Positions 1 to 7,610 of a DNA stretch of 22,010 nucleotides are shown here, one piece after another (position 1 is the stretch's first letter; each line of letters opens with the position of its first letter). The notes under the pieces were generated by a model. It had not been told where the DNA came from. It ran no database searches and worked only from the letters and a program-made list of their open reading frames with translations. The translations under genes and the position numbers were made by a program. The DNA is from RYN-428 sp035648595. GTDB taxonomy: Bacteria > Planctomycetota > Phycisphaerae > Tepidisphaerales > Tepidisphaeraceae. The DNA is taken from positions 1 through 22,010 of the forward strand of contig DASRLH010000255.1 of assembly GCA_035648595.1 (NCBI GenBank), given 5' to 3'.

Positions 1-136
1 CGAGCCGGGAACCGAGGATTGAGCAGGCTCGAATGCCACGCGGGCAGCATGACACAAACCAACGGCTGGCGCAATGCAGATTATTGCTATTGTCACGCCA
101 AGCAAAATCCCGGACGCCTGTGGCGAGACGCCCGTG
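1..136 (+). repeat. Left arm of a 136-bp terminal inverted repeat
   Basis: These bases are a perfect reverse complement of 21875-22010, and identity stops at base 137. The inner end (121-140) is half of the dispersed CACGGGCG-type palindrome, in the variant ending GTGTCAC. No transposase lies nearby, and the enclosed genes are housekeeping. The simplest reading is two inverted copies of a genomic repeat at which the contig was broken on both sides. Confidence 0.9.
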
Positions 137-155
137 TCACGATTGAGGGTGTGAG

Positions 156-929
156 ATGAACGACATCCAGTCCTACATCACAACAAGCTGGGATGACGGC
201 CACCCGCTGGATTTCCGCATTGCCGAGCTTCTCTCGAAGCACGGCCTGACCGGCACATTTTACATCCCCCGCGAAGCCGACGCCGGCGTGATGCCCGAAC
301 AAAGCATTCGCGAACTATCCAAGTCCTTCGAGATCGGCGCGCATACGATGCGGCACGTCTTTCTCAACACCGTTCCCGACGCGGAGGCCGCGCGCGAAAT
401 CGTGGATTCCCGGGGGTGGGTGCAGGACGTGACCGGCAACGCCTGCCCGGTCTTCTGCCCGCCGGGCGGGAAGTTTTCCGCCGCGCATCTGCCGATGATC
501 GAACGGGCGGGATTCCAGGCGATGCGCAGCGTCGAACTCTTGTCGTTCGCGCCGCCGCGACGGCGGGGAAACTTGTTGATCATGCCGACCACGCTCCAGG
601 CGCATCCGCATGGCCTGGGCGCGTATGTGCGGAATGTGCTGAAGCGGCGGGCATTGGCGAATCTTTGGCTATATGTCCTGCACGGGCACTCAACCGATTG
701 GCCGGCGCTCGCTCGCTCATTTCTCGATTTCGCCACACATCACGGCGGCGTATTCCATCTGTGGGGGCATTCATGGGAGATCGAGGCGAACGGGCAATGG
801 GAGCGGTTGGACGAGGTGCTTGGGTTTATGGGGGAGATCAAAGGCCAGGCGCCTTGCCTGACGAATGGGGAATTGTGTGAGCAGTTCAGGGTCGCCAAAA
901 GCCTGCCCGCGGATGCAATCACTGCATAA
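156..929 (+). CDS. Polysaccharide deacetylase (NodB homology domain) family protein
   Basis: A 257-aa protein whose motifs match the NodB/carbohydrate esterase 4 fold, which removes N- or O-acetyl groups from polysaccharides using a divalent metal. Motif 1 is TSWDDG (residues 10-15, with the Asp pair at 13-14). Motif 2 is GAHTMRH (61-67), giving candidate metal ligands H63 and H67. Motif 3 is CPPGGKFS (101-108), and the C-terminal histidine motif is HLWGHSWE (201-208). I see no signal peptide, so it is probably cytoplasmic, as in deacetylases acting on sugar precursors or lipid-linked glycans. The ATG is preceded by GAGG at 144-147 with suitable spacing. It lies just inside the terminal repeat and has no operon partner, so its substrate cannot be inferred. 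Confidence 0.85.
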   Translation: MNDIQSYITTSWDDGHPLDFRIAELLSKHGLTGTFYIPREADAGVMPEQSIRELSKSFEIGAHTMRHVFLNTVPDAEAAREIVDSRGWVQDVTGNACPVFCPPGGKFSAAHLPMIERAGFQAMRSVELLSFAPPRRRGNLLIMPTTLQAHPHGLGAYVRNVLKRRALANLWLYVLHGHSTDWPALARSFLDFATHHGGVFHLWGHSWEIEANGQWERLDEVLGFMGEIKGQAPCLTNGELCEQFRVAKSLPADAITA

Positions 930-985
930 GTCTTCTGGTAAATGACAGATTTGGCGAATCGTTGCTCGCGCGCCTACAGAAGCAG

Positions 986-1090
986 AGAAGCGGCGAGGAC
1001 GCCGCTTCTACGGTTCGCCCGAAAGCAGCTTGACCGCTCGCCAACGCGGCTCGCGCTCCATATGTAGAAGCGACGTCCTCGTCGCTTTCG
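986..1090. repeat. Pair of short GC-rich palindromes in the deacetylase-fumC gap
   Basis: 986-1009 is a perfect hairpin with a 10-bp stem (AGAAGCGGCG / CGCCGCTTCT) and a 4-nt loop. At 1068-1087 a related palindrome (AAGCGAC, 6-nt loop, GTCGCTT) carries the same GTAGAAGCG and GTCCTCGTCGC words. A further related word, CGACGTCCTCGTAGCGTCG, lies near 14972. No T-run follows either hairpin, so they look like a REP-type doublet more than terminators. The rest of the 930-1275 gap holds the repeat at 1130-1165 and no convincing gene. Confidence 0.6.
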
Positions 1091-1129
1091 GGAGCGCTGC
1101 GCTTGTGGAGAAGAGGCGCGGCGGGGAGG

Positions 1130-1165
1130 CCCTAACCCTCCCCAGGAGTACCGACCGGGAGAGGG
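1130..1165 (-). repeat. Dispersed CCCTCTCCCGGT...GGGAGGGTTAGGG repeat, intergenic copy
   Basis: Read on the minus strand this starts CCCTCTCCCGGT and ends GGGAGGGTTAGGG, separated by about 11 bp. The same two arms occur at 10482-10514 inside the rarA reading frame, so this is the noncoding relative of a repeat carried by a protein gene. Confidence 0.65.
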
Positions 1166-1237
1166 AATCCCAGACACCCCCGAACTGTCACGCCCCCATC
1201 GTCTTCGGATCCCTCTTCCCATTCCTCTGGCCGCGCT

Positions 1238-1243
1238 CATAAT
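1238..1243 (+). promoter_or_regulatory. Possible -10 element of fumC (CATAAT)
   Basis: CATAAT lies 32 bp before the fumC start, which would give a leader of about 25 nt carrying the GAGGG ribosome-binding site. No good -35 hexamer is present (TTCCCA at 1216-1221, spacer 16). Weak call. Confidence 0.3.
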
Positions 1244-1275
1244 GACCGGCTTGAGCGTTTTACACGAGGGAAATG

Positions 1276-2703
1276 ATGGCCGAGCAATTCCGCACCGAAA
1301 AAGATTCGATGGGCGAGATGAAAGTCCCGGCGGACGCCTACTACGGCGCGCAAACCGGGCGGGCGGTGGAGAATTTCCCCATATCTGATTTACGCTTCAG
1401 CCGGCGGTTCATCGCGGCGATGGGGCTGATCAAATGGTCCTGCGCGCAGGTGAATCATACATTGGGGATTCTCGACGAGAAGAAGAAAACACTGATCCAG
1501 CAGGCGGCCCAGGAAGTGATGGACGCCAAGTTGGATGCACAATTCATCGTCGATATTTTCCAGACCGGCTCAGGCACTTCGACGAACATGAACGCCAACG
1601 AGGTGATCGCCAGCCGGGCCAATGAAATCGCCACAGGCAAGCGCGGCGGAAAAGACCCGATCCATCCCAACGACCACGTCAACATGGAGCAAAGCTCCAA
1701 CGACGCCATCCCAACCGCCATCCATGTTTCCGCTGCCGTGGCGATCAAGGAATCGCTGCTGCCGGCGTTTTCGCATTTGGCCGAGGCATTGCAGAAGAAG
1801 GCCGACGAATATGATTCGGTGGTGAAGATCGGCCGCACGCATTTGCAGGATGCCACGCCCATTCGGCTTGGGCAGGAATTGTCGGGATATGCCCAGCAGG
1901 CGCGGCTGGCGGTGGAGCGGGGGCACAAGGCGATCCGCTGCCTGCGCGAATTGCCGCTGGGCGGCACGGCAGTCGGCACCGGCATCAATTCGCATCCAGA
2001 CTTTGCCAAACAGGCGGCCGCGGTGATCGCGCAAAAGAGCGGCATCGACTTTGTCGAGGCCCGCAACCATTTCGAGGCGCAGGCCGCCAAGGATGGCGTT
2101 GTCGAATGCAGCGGATTTCTCAAGACGATCGCCGTGAGTTTGTCAAAAATTGCCAACGACATCCGCTGGCTGGCCAGCGGCCCGCGCTGCGGGATCGGCG
2201 AGATCAGCGTGCCGGCCACGCAGCCGGGCAGCTCCATCATGCCCGGCAAAGTCAACCCGGTGATGAGCGAGATGGCGCTGATGGTCGCCGCGCAAGTGAT
2301 CGGCAACGATGCCACCATCTGCTTCGCGGGCAGCGGGCTGGGGAGCAGTTTCGAGTTGAACGTGATGATGCCGGTGATGGCGTACAACCTGCTGCAATCG
2401 ATTGATCTGCTGTCGCGCGGCGCCCGCGTCTTCGCCGACCGGTGCGTGGCGGGCATGGAAGCGAATCGAGAGCGATGCGAGGGATTGGTTGAACAAAGCC
2501 TGGCGATGTGTACCAGCCTGGCGCCGATCATCGGCTACGACAAAGCCGCCGACATCGCCAAGGAAAGCTTCAAGACCGGCAAGACGGTCCGCCAAGTGGC
2601 CGCCGGGCGGAAACTGATGAGCGACGCGGAGCTGGATAAAGCGATGGACGCCAGGCGCATGACTCAGCCACAGGCGGACATGGTCGGGAGCGGAGGAGGG
2701 TAG
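1276..2703 (+). CDS. fumC: Class II fumarate hydratase (fumarase C)
   Basis: A cytoplasmic TCA-cycle enzyme that interconverts fumarate and L-malate without an iron-sulfur cluster, acting as a homotetramer. The family blocks are all present, in order (numbering includes one extra Met upstream): GSGTSTNMN (99-107), HPNDHVNMEQSSND (131-144), GRTHLQDATP (187-196, catalytic His 190) and the superfamily signature GSSIMPGKVNP (319-329, catalytic loop serine). Length (475 aa) is close to the E. coli enzyme, and GSSIMPGKVNP favours fumarase over aspartase or argininosuccinate lyase. Two consecutive ATGs exist at 1273 and 1276. GAGGG at 1266-1270 is 5 nt from the second and only 2 nt from the first, so 1276 is preferred. 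It is transcribed alone, and a REPIN-like element begins 36 bp after the stop. Confidence 0.96.
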   Translation: MAEQFRTEKDSMGEMKVPADAYYGAQTGRAVENFPISDLRFSRRFIAAMGLIKWSCAQVNHTLGILDEKKKTLIQQAAQEVMDAKLDAQFIVDIFQTGSGTSTNMNANEVIASRANEIATGKRGGKDPIHPNDHVNMEQSSNDAIPTAIHVSAAVAIKESLLPAFSHLAEALQKKADEYDSVVKIGRTHLQDATPIRLGQELSGYAQQARLAVERGHKAIRCLRELPLGGTAVGTGINSHPDFAKQAAAVIAQKSGIDFVEARNHFEAQAAKDGVVECSGFLKTIAVSLSKIANDIRWLASGPRCGIGEISVPATQPGSSIMPGKVNPVMSEMALMVAAQVIGNDATICFAGSGLGSSFELNVMMPVMAYNLLQSIDLLSRGARVFADRCVAGMEANRERCEGLVEQSLAMCTSLAPIIGYDKAADIAKESFKTGKTVRQVAAGRKLMSDAELDKAMDARRMTQPQADMVGSGGG

Positions 2704-2738
2704 GGGAAAAAATGATGTTCATGAAGCAAGCCCGTAAC

Positions 2739-2836
2739 GTATCACGGGCGTCTCGCCCGTGCCGATGGCGCGGTAGTCGACAAATCGTAATATTGCGAAT
2801 CTGGTACACCCTGCACGGGCGGGACGCCCGTGATAC
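2739..2836. repeat. REPIN-like element, copy A
   Basis: A 98-bp element starting GTATCACGGGCGTCTCGCC and ending GACGCCCGTGATAC. Each end is itself a palindrome (CACGGGCGTCTCGCCCGTG left, CACGGGCGGGACGCCCGTG right), and the two ends are inverted relative to each other. Its left interior (CCGATGGCGCGGTAGT) is the reverse complement of the right interior of copy B (ACTACCGCACCATCGG), so copy A is inserted in the opposite orientation to B and C. It lies between fumC and the protease gene. Confidence 0.85.
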
Positions 2837-2885
2837 AACACGTTAATCGACGAGAGATTGCGATATTGGGCATTGCAGGCGACTG

Positions 2886-2904
2886 AAGCACTATAATGGT
2901 GCTT
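2886..2904 (+). promoter_or_regulatory. Candidate -10 (TATAAT) in the loop of a small inverted repeat, upstream of the Anbu-like gene
   Basis: TATAAT at 2892-2897 is a consensus -10, 76 bp before the protease start. It is enclosed exactly by AAGCAC (2886-2891) and GTGCTT (2899-2904). No good -35 is seen (TTGGGC at 2866-2871 would need a 20-bp spacer). The flanking inverted repeat could be an operator over the -10, or a small hairpin followed by TTTT. Position and sequence support a promoter; its control is inference. Confidence 0.45.
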
Positions 2905-2973
2905 TTAATTCGGCAGGGTGCGCTTAGGATGTGATGGCGTGGGACGATTGGGCTGTGAAAGGAATGTGCGGCG

Positions 2974-3837
2974 ATGACGTATTGCCTGGGGATTGTGACT
3001 AAACATGGGCTGGTGATGGCCGCCGACTCGCGCACCAATGCGGGGTACGATCAGATCAACGTCACCCGCAAAATGCACACCTTCGTCGTGCCCGGCGAGC
3101 GTGTTTTCGTGTTACTCAGCAGCGGCAGCCTTTCCCTGTCTCAGTCGATTCTCACCCTGTTGCGGAGGGATTTTGAGGCCGGCAAGGGATTGGCCGTCGC
3201 GCCCTCGCTGTACGATGCCGGGCGCGTGGTCGGCGAGCAAATCCGCCGGGTCTCGGACATGGATCGCGCCGCACTGGAGCGCGATGAATTTAAGTTCAAC
3301 GTCAATTTTCTGCTCGGTGGGCAGGTCAAGGGCGAAGCCCCCAACCTCATGCTCATCTACCCGCAGGGCAATCCGCTGCAAGCCACCGAGGATTCTCCTT
3401 ACCTACAAATCGGCGAAACCAAGTATGGCCGCCCCATTCTCGATCGCGGCATCAAGCATGACCGCACTACCTTGGAGGAAGCCGCCAAGTACGCCTTGCT
3501 GTCGATGGATTCGACGATGAAATCCAACGTGACCGTCGGCCCGCCTATCGACCTGCTGGCGTATGCGGTGGATGAGCTGGACCTCACCCGCCATCGGCGT
3601 TTCCCGGAGGACGACCCCGACCTGATGAAAATCCGCGTCCGCTGGGAGCAGGCCCTTCGCCAAGCGGTGCTGCGGCTGCCGAATGTAAAGCTGACGCGCC
3701 GCGCCGGCGCGGGGCAATCGCCGCAATCTGAAACCATTCAGTTGGTGGAAAGCGCAAGCTCCGACGCCGAGCCAGGCATGGCAGCGCAGTTGGGAAATCC
3801 AGTTCAGCCGGTGCGGGATTCGCGCGTTGAGAGATAG
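2974..3837 (+). CDS. Anbu-type (ancestral beta subunit) proteasome-like protease
   Basis: The N-terminus MTYCLGIVTKHGLVMAADSRTN is characteristic of the Anbu/bacterial proteasome-related family of Ntn hydrolases. Removal of Met1 would expose Thr2 as nucleophile, and Asp18 and Lys33 sit where the other proteasome-type catalytic residues are expected. The segment FNVNFLLGGQVKGEAPNLML (108-127) and the GETKYGRPILDRG region (147-159) also fit the family. The conserved core ends near residue 238; a Ser/Gln/Ala-rich tail of about 49 residues follows, making the protein (287 aa) longer than the roughly 240-250 aa usual for Anbu. An AAAGGA ribosome-binding site lies about 10 nt before the ATG. Anbu genes are often found with alpha-E, circularly permuted ATP-grasp and transglutaminase-like genes; none is present, and REPIN-like elements flank it. 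Assembly and substrates cannot be judged here. Confidence 0.88.
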   Translation: MTYCLGIVTKHGLVMAADSRTNAGYDQINVTRKMHTFVVPGERVFVLLSSGSLSLSQSILTLLRRDFEAGKGLAVAPSLYDAGRVVGEQIRRVSDMDRAALERDEFKFNVNFLLGGQVKGEAPNLMLIYPQGNPLQATEDSPYLQIGETKYGRPILDRGIKHDRTTLEEAAKYALLSMDSTMKSNVTVGPPIDLLAYAVDELDLTRHRRFPEDDPDLMKIRVRWEQALRQAVLRLPNVKLTRRAGAGQSPQSETIQLVESASSDAEPGMAAQLGNPVQPVRDSRVER

Positions 3838-3864
3838 CCACATCGCGCAACCACGTTGGCTAAA

Positions 3865-4068
3865 CGTAACACTTCAGCCGTTTGCAGTCGCTAATGTTGA
3901 ATGCCGTCCTTCGGGCGACCTCGTATCACGGGCGTCCTGCCCATGCAGAATGCGTTACGATTGGCTGAACCGTGATTCATCAACTACCGCACCATCGGCA
4001 CGGGCGAGACGCCCGTGATACAGTAACGCTCTTCTTCCTCGAGTTCCGCACACGGCTGAAGTGTTACG
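3865..4068. repeat. 204-bp composite: 17-bp perfect inverted repeat surrounding a REPIN-like element
   Basis: CGTAACACTTCAGCCGT at 3865-3881 is the exact reverse complement of ACGGCTGAAGTGTTACG at 4052-4068. The REPIN-like copy B lies between the arms. This fills most of the anbu-prfA gap, and the right arm ends just before the prfA ribosome-binding site. It may be a nested insertion, or one larger MITE-like unit. Confidence 0.75.
3923..4021. repeat. REPIN-like element, copy B
   Basis: A 99-bp element beginning GTATCACGGGCGTCCTGCCC and ending GGGCGAGACGCCCGTGATAC. Its left palindrome is decayed (CCTGCCCATG in place of CTCGCCCGTG), while the right is intact. Its right interior ACTACCGCACCATCGGC is shared in part with copies A (inverted) and C. 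Confidence 0.85.
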
Positions 4069-4085
4069 CCTAAAGGAAATGCACC

Positions 4086-5195
4086 ATGTCCGAGGTTTTG
4101 AACGCCCCTCCCGCGCTCATCCGCAAGCTTGATGAATTGAGCCGGCGCTACACCGATCTGGAACACCAGCTCAACGACGCGGCGGTCGTGAGCAACTCGC
4201 ATCGGCTGATCTCAATCAGCAAGGAGAAGGGACAGCTTGAATCCATCGTCTCCAAGTACCGCGAGTATCAGAAGGCCATCGGGCAGGCCGGGGAACTGGC
4301 GGAGTTGATCGGGAACAAGGCCGATGCCGATATGGCGGAACTGGCGGCGGCGGAATTGCCCGGGGCGCAGGCAAAGGCAACGCGGATTCTGGAGTCGCTC
4401 AAGGATGAATTTGTCGCCACCGAGGACAACGCGGTCGATTCGTTCTTCCTGGAAATTCGCGCCGGGACCGGTGGGGAAGAGGCGGCGCTGTTCGTGCGCG
4501 ATCTGTTCGAGATGTATCGTCGCTATTGCGAGCCGCGCCGCTGGCGGTTTGATGTCAGCGATTTTTCGCCATCGGAACGCGGCGGATTCAAAGAAGCCAT
4601 CATCAACATCAAGGGCTCGGGCGCGTATCGGCATCTGCGCTTCGAGGGCGGCGGCCATCGCGTGCAGCGCGTGCCGGAAACCGAGGCGCAGGGCCGGATT
4701 CATACGTCGGCGGCCACGGTCGCGGTGATGCCCGAATTGCCGGACGTGAAGATTGAGATCAATCCCAAGGATGTCGAGGAGTTCGGCTGCCGGGGCGGCG
4801 GGCCGGGCGGCCAGAACGTCAACAAGGTCGAGACCGGCTGGATGATCAAGCACAAACCCAGCGGCCTGATCTTCAAAATGACCGAGCACAAAAGCCAGAC
4901 TCAAAACAAGGAGCGCGCCTGGGCTCTGCTGCGGGCCACGCTGTACGAAGCCGAGCGCGCCAAGCAACACGCGCAGGCCACCAGCGCCCGCAAAGCCATG
5001 ATGGGCAGCGGAGACCGCTCGCAGCGCATCCGCACTTACAACTTCCCGCAAAACCGCTGCACCGACCACCGCCTGGGCGGAGAAGCCGGCGGCGAGAAAA
5101 ACTTCAACCTCGACCAGATCCTGCAGGGAGGTCTTGATCCGCTGATTGGGGCGCTTTTGGATCTGGATAAGCAACAGCGGCTTGAAGAACTTTGA
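4086..5195 (+). CDS. prfA: Peptide chain release factor 1
   Basis: Release factor that reads UAA and UAG stop codons and triggers peptidyl-tRNA hydrolysis on the ribosome. The GGQ motif that enters the peptidyl-transferase centre is at residues 241-243 within GCRGGGPGGQNVNKVE. The codon-reading tripeptide is PET (197-199, in RVPETEAQGR), the PxT form of RF1 and not the SPF of RF2. Other family blocks are GTGGEEAALFVRDL (127-140), RHLRFEGGGHRVQRV (182-196) and the basic C-terminal segment RSQRIRTYNFPQNRCTDHR. Length (369 aa) is close to the usual 360. AAAGGA stands 7-8 nt before the ATG. The methyltransferase gene prmC, often downstream of prfA, is absent; the next gene is convergent. Confidence 0.97.
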   Translation: MSEVLNAPPALIRKLDELSRRYTDLEHQLNDAAVVSNSHRLISISKEKGQLESIVSKYREYQKAIGQAGELAELIGNKADADMAELAAAELPGAQAKATRILESLKDEFVATEDNAVDSFFLEIRAGTGGEEAALFVRDLFEMYRRYCEPRRWRFDVSDFSPSERGGFKEAIINIKGSGAYRHLRFEGGGHRVQRVPETEAQGRIHTSAATVAVMPELPDVKIEINPKDVEEFGCRGGGPGGQNVNKVETGWMIKHKPSGLIFKMTEHKSQTQNKERAWALLRATLYEAERAKQHAQATSARKAMMGSGDRSQRIRTYNFPQNRCTDHRLGGEAGGEKNFNLDQILQGGLDPLIGALLDLDKQQRLEEL

Positions 5196-5243
5196 TATGC
5201 ACCCGATTGTGCTTCGGATTTCGGATTTTGTGCTGACGCCGTT

Positions 5244-6527
5244 TCAAATCAACGCCGGTTCGCGGGTCACGGTGGATGGCGCATCCGTTTGCACTTCCGG
5301 CCGGATCCACACAACCCGGCCCTCCAGCGCGCCCGTCAGGATCTTCACGAGCCTTTGCGATTCATAAGCGAGATTAAACTCGGCCCGCACCTCCGCGCGC
5401 CCCGCTTTTCCGAACCGGTTGCGAAGCTCGGGATCTTCGAGCAATGCCGCGATACAGTCGGCCAGCGGCTCGGGATCGCCGGGCGGGACGAGGTAGCCGC
5501 TGACCCCTTCCTCGACTAGCTCGGGGATTCCTGCAATGCGCGTGGCGACCACCGGCACGCCCGATGCCATCGCCTCCATTAGCACGACCGGCACGCCCTC
5601 CGCGAAGCTCGACATTACGAATACATCCGTCTGCCCGAGTAATTCGCGCACTTGAGCCTGCGACTGATAGCCCACGAATCGCACGTTGTCGTACATTCCC
5701 AGGTCGCGCGCCTTGGCTTCCAGGATTTGCCGATCCGGCCCATCGCCGGCGATTGTCAGCACGACCCCCGGGCGATCCCGCTTGAGCAACGCCAGGGCAT
5801 CGAATAACACACACAGGCCCTTGACCGGCGCGAGCCGGCCAACGAACAGGAGGCGATGGCCATCGCCCTGATGAGTCGCTTTCTGGAAGAGCGACATCTC
5901 CACGCCGCAGTGGACGATGTGGAGCTTCTCCCACTTTTCGCGCGGGGCGAAGATCATCGCCTGGCTGCGGCAAAAATGGCTGATGCAGCAAACGAACAGC
6001 GCCCGGCGGATTTTTTCATCCACGCGCCAATATTTCGGCTCGAAAAACTCGGCCGGCCCGTGCATGGTGAAGCTGAAGGTGAAGCCGCCAAGCTGCGCCG
6101 CCAGCATCGCCACCGAGCAGCTCGAGTTGGAAAAATGGTTGTGCAAGTGCGTGAGTTGGTGGCCGCGCATCCGCCGGGCGACCAGTCCGGCCTCGGCAAA
6201 ATACGCCCCCTGCAACAGCAGCGCCTTCACACCCGGCGGACGCACGCGTATCGCCGTTCGCAGCGCGGCCAGATACCGGCCGGGTGAACGCACGAGCAGC
6301 GCCACATGCGTCTTAAACAAATCCCACGGACACGCGGGCAGCAAGTAGCTCGTGGCGGCGCGCTCGGCTTGCGCCTCGGGTCCGACGTTTTCATTTTCGG
6401 CAGGTTTGCGAACGGAGAATGTTTCGACATGCACGCCGGTTTCACGCAACGCCGCCACTTCTCGTTGGATGAAGGTATCGGTGGCGCGGGGATATTCGCC
6501 GGTCATGTACCCGATGCGCAAGCTCAT
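5244..6527 (-). CDS. GT4-family glycosyltransferase
   Basis: A 427-aa GT-B fold glycosyltransferase that would transfer a sugar from a nucleotide donor to an envelope glycan or lipid acceptor. The N-terminal domain begins MSLRIGYMTGEYPRATDTFI, a form seen in exopolysaccharide (WcaL-like) enzymes, and has HNHF at 129-132. The C-terminal donor domain has LFVGRLAPVKG (227-237), a GDGPDR loop (261-266) and the EX7E motif EGVPVVLME (E310 to E318), followed by ASGVPVVATRIAGIPELV, all typical of GT4. No membrane segment is evident. Its ATG overlaps the stop codon of the upstream SDR gene by four bases (ATGA, 6527-6524), which implies translational coupling as the last gene of a three-gene operon. 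Donor and acceptor cannot be predicted. Confidence 0.9.
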   Translation of the reverse strand: MSLRIGYMTGEYPRATDTFIQREVAALRETGVHVETFSVRKPAENENVGPEAQAERAATSYLLPACPWDLFKTHVALLVRSPGRYLAALRTAIRVRPPGVKALLLQGAYFAEAGLVARRMRGHQLTHLHNHFSNSSCSVAMLAAQLGGFTFSFTMHGPAEFFEPKYWRVDEKIRRALFVCCISHFCRSQAMIFAPREKWEKLHIVHCGVEMSLFQKATHQGDGHRLLFVGRLAPVKGLCVLFDALALLKRDRPGVVLTIAGDGPDRQILEAKARDLGMYDNVRFVGYQSQAQVRELLGQTDVFVMSSFAEGVPVVLMEAMASGVPVVATRIAGIPELVEEGVSGYLVPPGDPEPLADCIAALLEDPELRNRFGKAGRAEVRAEFNLAYESQRLVKILTGALEGRVVWIRPEVQTDAPSTVTREPALI

Positions 6528-7597
6528 GCCGCCACCTCGGGCTTGAGCGGCGGGCCAGTACTCGTCGCCGGCAGATCGGAGGGTTCGACGCCCGTGAGTT
6601 CGATCACGCTGTTATTGACGCTCCGATCCAGCGCTTGTTCGAGTGAATATCGCGGCTCCCATCCCAGCGCCTGCTTGATCCGGGCATTACTAAATCGCAA
6701 CGGCTTACAACGAGCATGAAGCCGAGCGGGAATGAAAATGCCGGGAATCTTCGCCCGATTCCTCAAAAACAGCCTATTGAAACCCACCGCGGTGGCAGCA
6801 AGAAGCCGCATCACGCTCCATGCCACCGGCACGATGATCGGCGGGGGCATGGTCCGCTCGCGCAGCAGGTTTGCATACCGGCGTTGCGTCGGCGGATCAT
6901 CATCCACGACGTTGAGCGTCTGCCCGGCGGCCGATTCCTTCTCGCCGGCCAGCACGATCACATGCGCGCAATTTTCGACGTACGTGAGCGGAAGCCGGGC
7001 CCAGGCGCCGGTGCGGATCCAAATGCGACCGGCCTGCACGCCCAGGCGCGCGGTGAAGAAATTATCTTTCCCGTAGATCACGCCGGGGCGAAGAACGGTG
7101 AATCGGCACGAATATTGTGCCGCATGCTCGCGCACCAGCCGTTCCTGTACCAGCTTGGTGTGGGCGTATTCATCGCGGGCGAAGGCATTGGCTTCGATCG
7201 GGGAGTCTTCGGTGAGAACCGAAAAACTCCTGAGCTTCAGATAGTTGTAGACGGAAAAAGAACTGACCAGAACGATGTGGCCGACCCCGGCTTGCGTCAT
7301 GGCGGTGAGCAGATTCTCGGTGGCAACGACGGTGCCGGCGTATTGCGCGTACATGTCGCCGCTCTTGGCCGCCGCCAGGTGAAGCACACAGTCCACGCCG
7401 GCCACCGCTTCGGTCAATCCCCGGCGCGAACGAAGGTCGGCGCGGACGATTTCCAGATTGGGATGCCCCGCCCACCCCGCGTTCGACGCGCAAGCCGCGC
7501 CGCGCAACATCGCCCGAACCAAATGTCCGCGGCGCAACGCCTCGGCCACCACATATTTCCCCAGGAACCCGTTGGCGCCAGTCACCAGAAGCTTCAT
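6524..7597 (-). CDS. NAD-dependent epimerase/dehydratase family protein (extended SDR)
   Basis: A 357-aa Rossmann-fold protein of the extended short-chain dehydrogenase/reductase group, whose members modify nucleotide sugars or related substrates with bound NAD(P). The cofactor loop is TGANGFLG (6-13), the catalytic Ser lies in LVSSFSVY (110-117), and the YxxxK pair is Y144 and K148 (DEYAHTK). The LRPGVIYG segment follows the active site, as in epimerases and reductases. The C-terminal third is divergent, so epimerase, dehydratase and reductase activities cannot be separated. It starts 13 bp after the L,D-transpeptidase stop with no strong ribosome-binding site, and its stop overlaps the glycosyltransferase start. 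The context suggests a sugar or lipid precursor for the cell envelope. Confidence 0.88.
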   Translation of the reverse strand: MKLLVTGANGFLGKYVVAEALRRGHLVRAMLRGAACASNAGWAGHPNLEIVRADLRSRRGLTEAVAGVDCVLHLAAAKSGDMYAQYAGTVVATENLLTAMTQAGVGHIVLVSSFSVYNYLKLRSFSVLTEDSPIEANAFARDEYAHTKLVQERLVREHAAQYSCRFTVLRPGVIYGKDNFFTARLGVQAGRIWIRTGAWARLPLTYVENCAHVIVLAGEKESAAGQTLNVVDDDPPTQRRYANLLRERTMPPPIIVPVAWSVMRLLAATAVGFNRLFLRNRAKIPGIFIPARLHARCKPLRFSNARIKQALGWEPRYSLEQALDRSVNNSVIELTGVEPSDLPATSTGPPLKPEVAA

Positions 7598-7610
7598 GTC
7601 GCAACGCTTG

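Noticed and set aside
986..1009. Intrinsic terminator for the deacetylase gene
   Set aside because: The hairpin is strong but no T-run follows on either strand, and a related palindrome repeats downstream, so it is treated as a repeat.
1455..2531. 358-codon minus-strand open frame opposite fumC
   Set aside because: Antisense to fumC; composition reflects the codon usage of the real gene.
2739..4021. CRISPR array from recurring palindromic repeats
   Set aside because: Repeats are inverted pairs at separate gene ends, not direct repeats with uniform spacers, and no cas gene is present.
4212..5174. 320-codon minus-strand open frame opposite prfA
   Set aside because: It overlaps an unambiguous release factor and has no recognisable motif.
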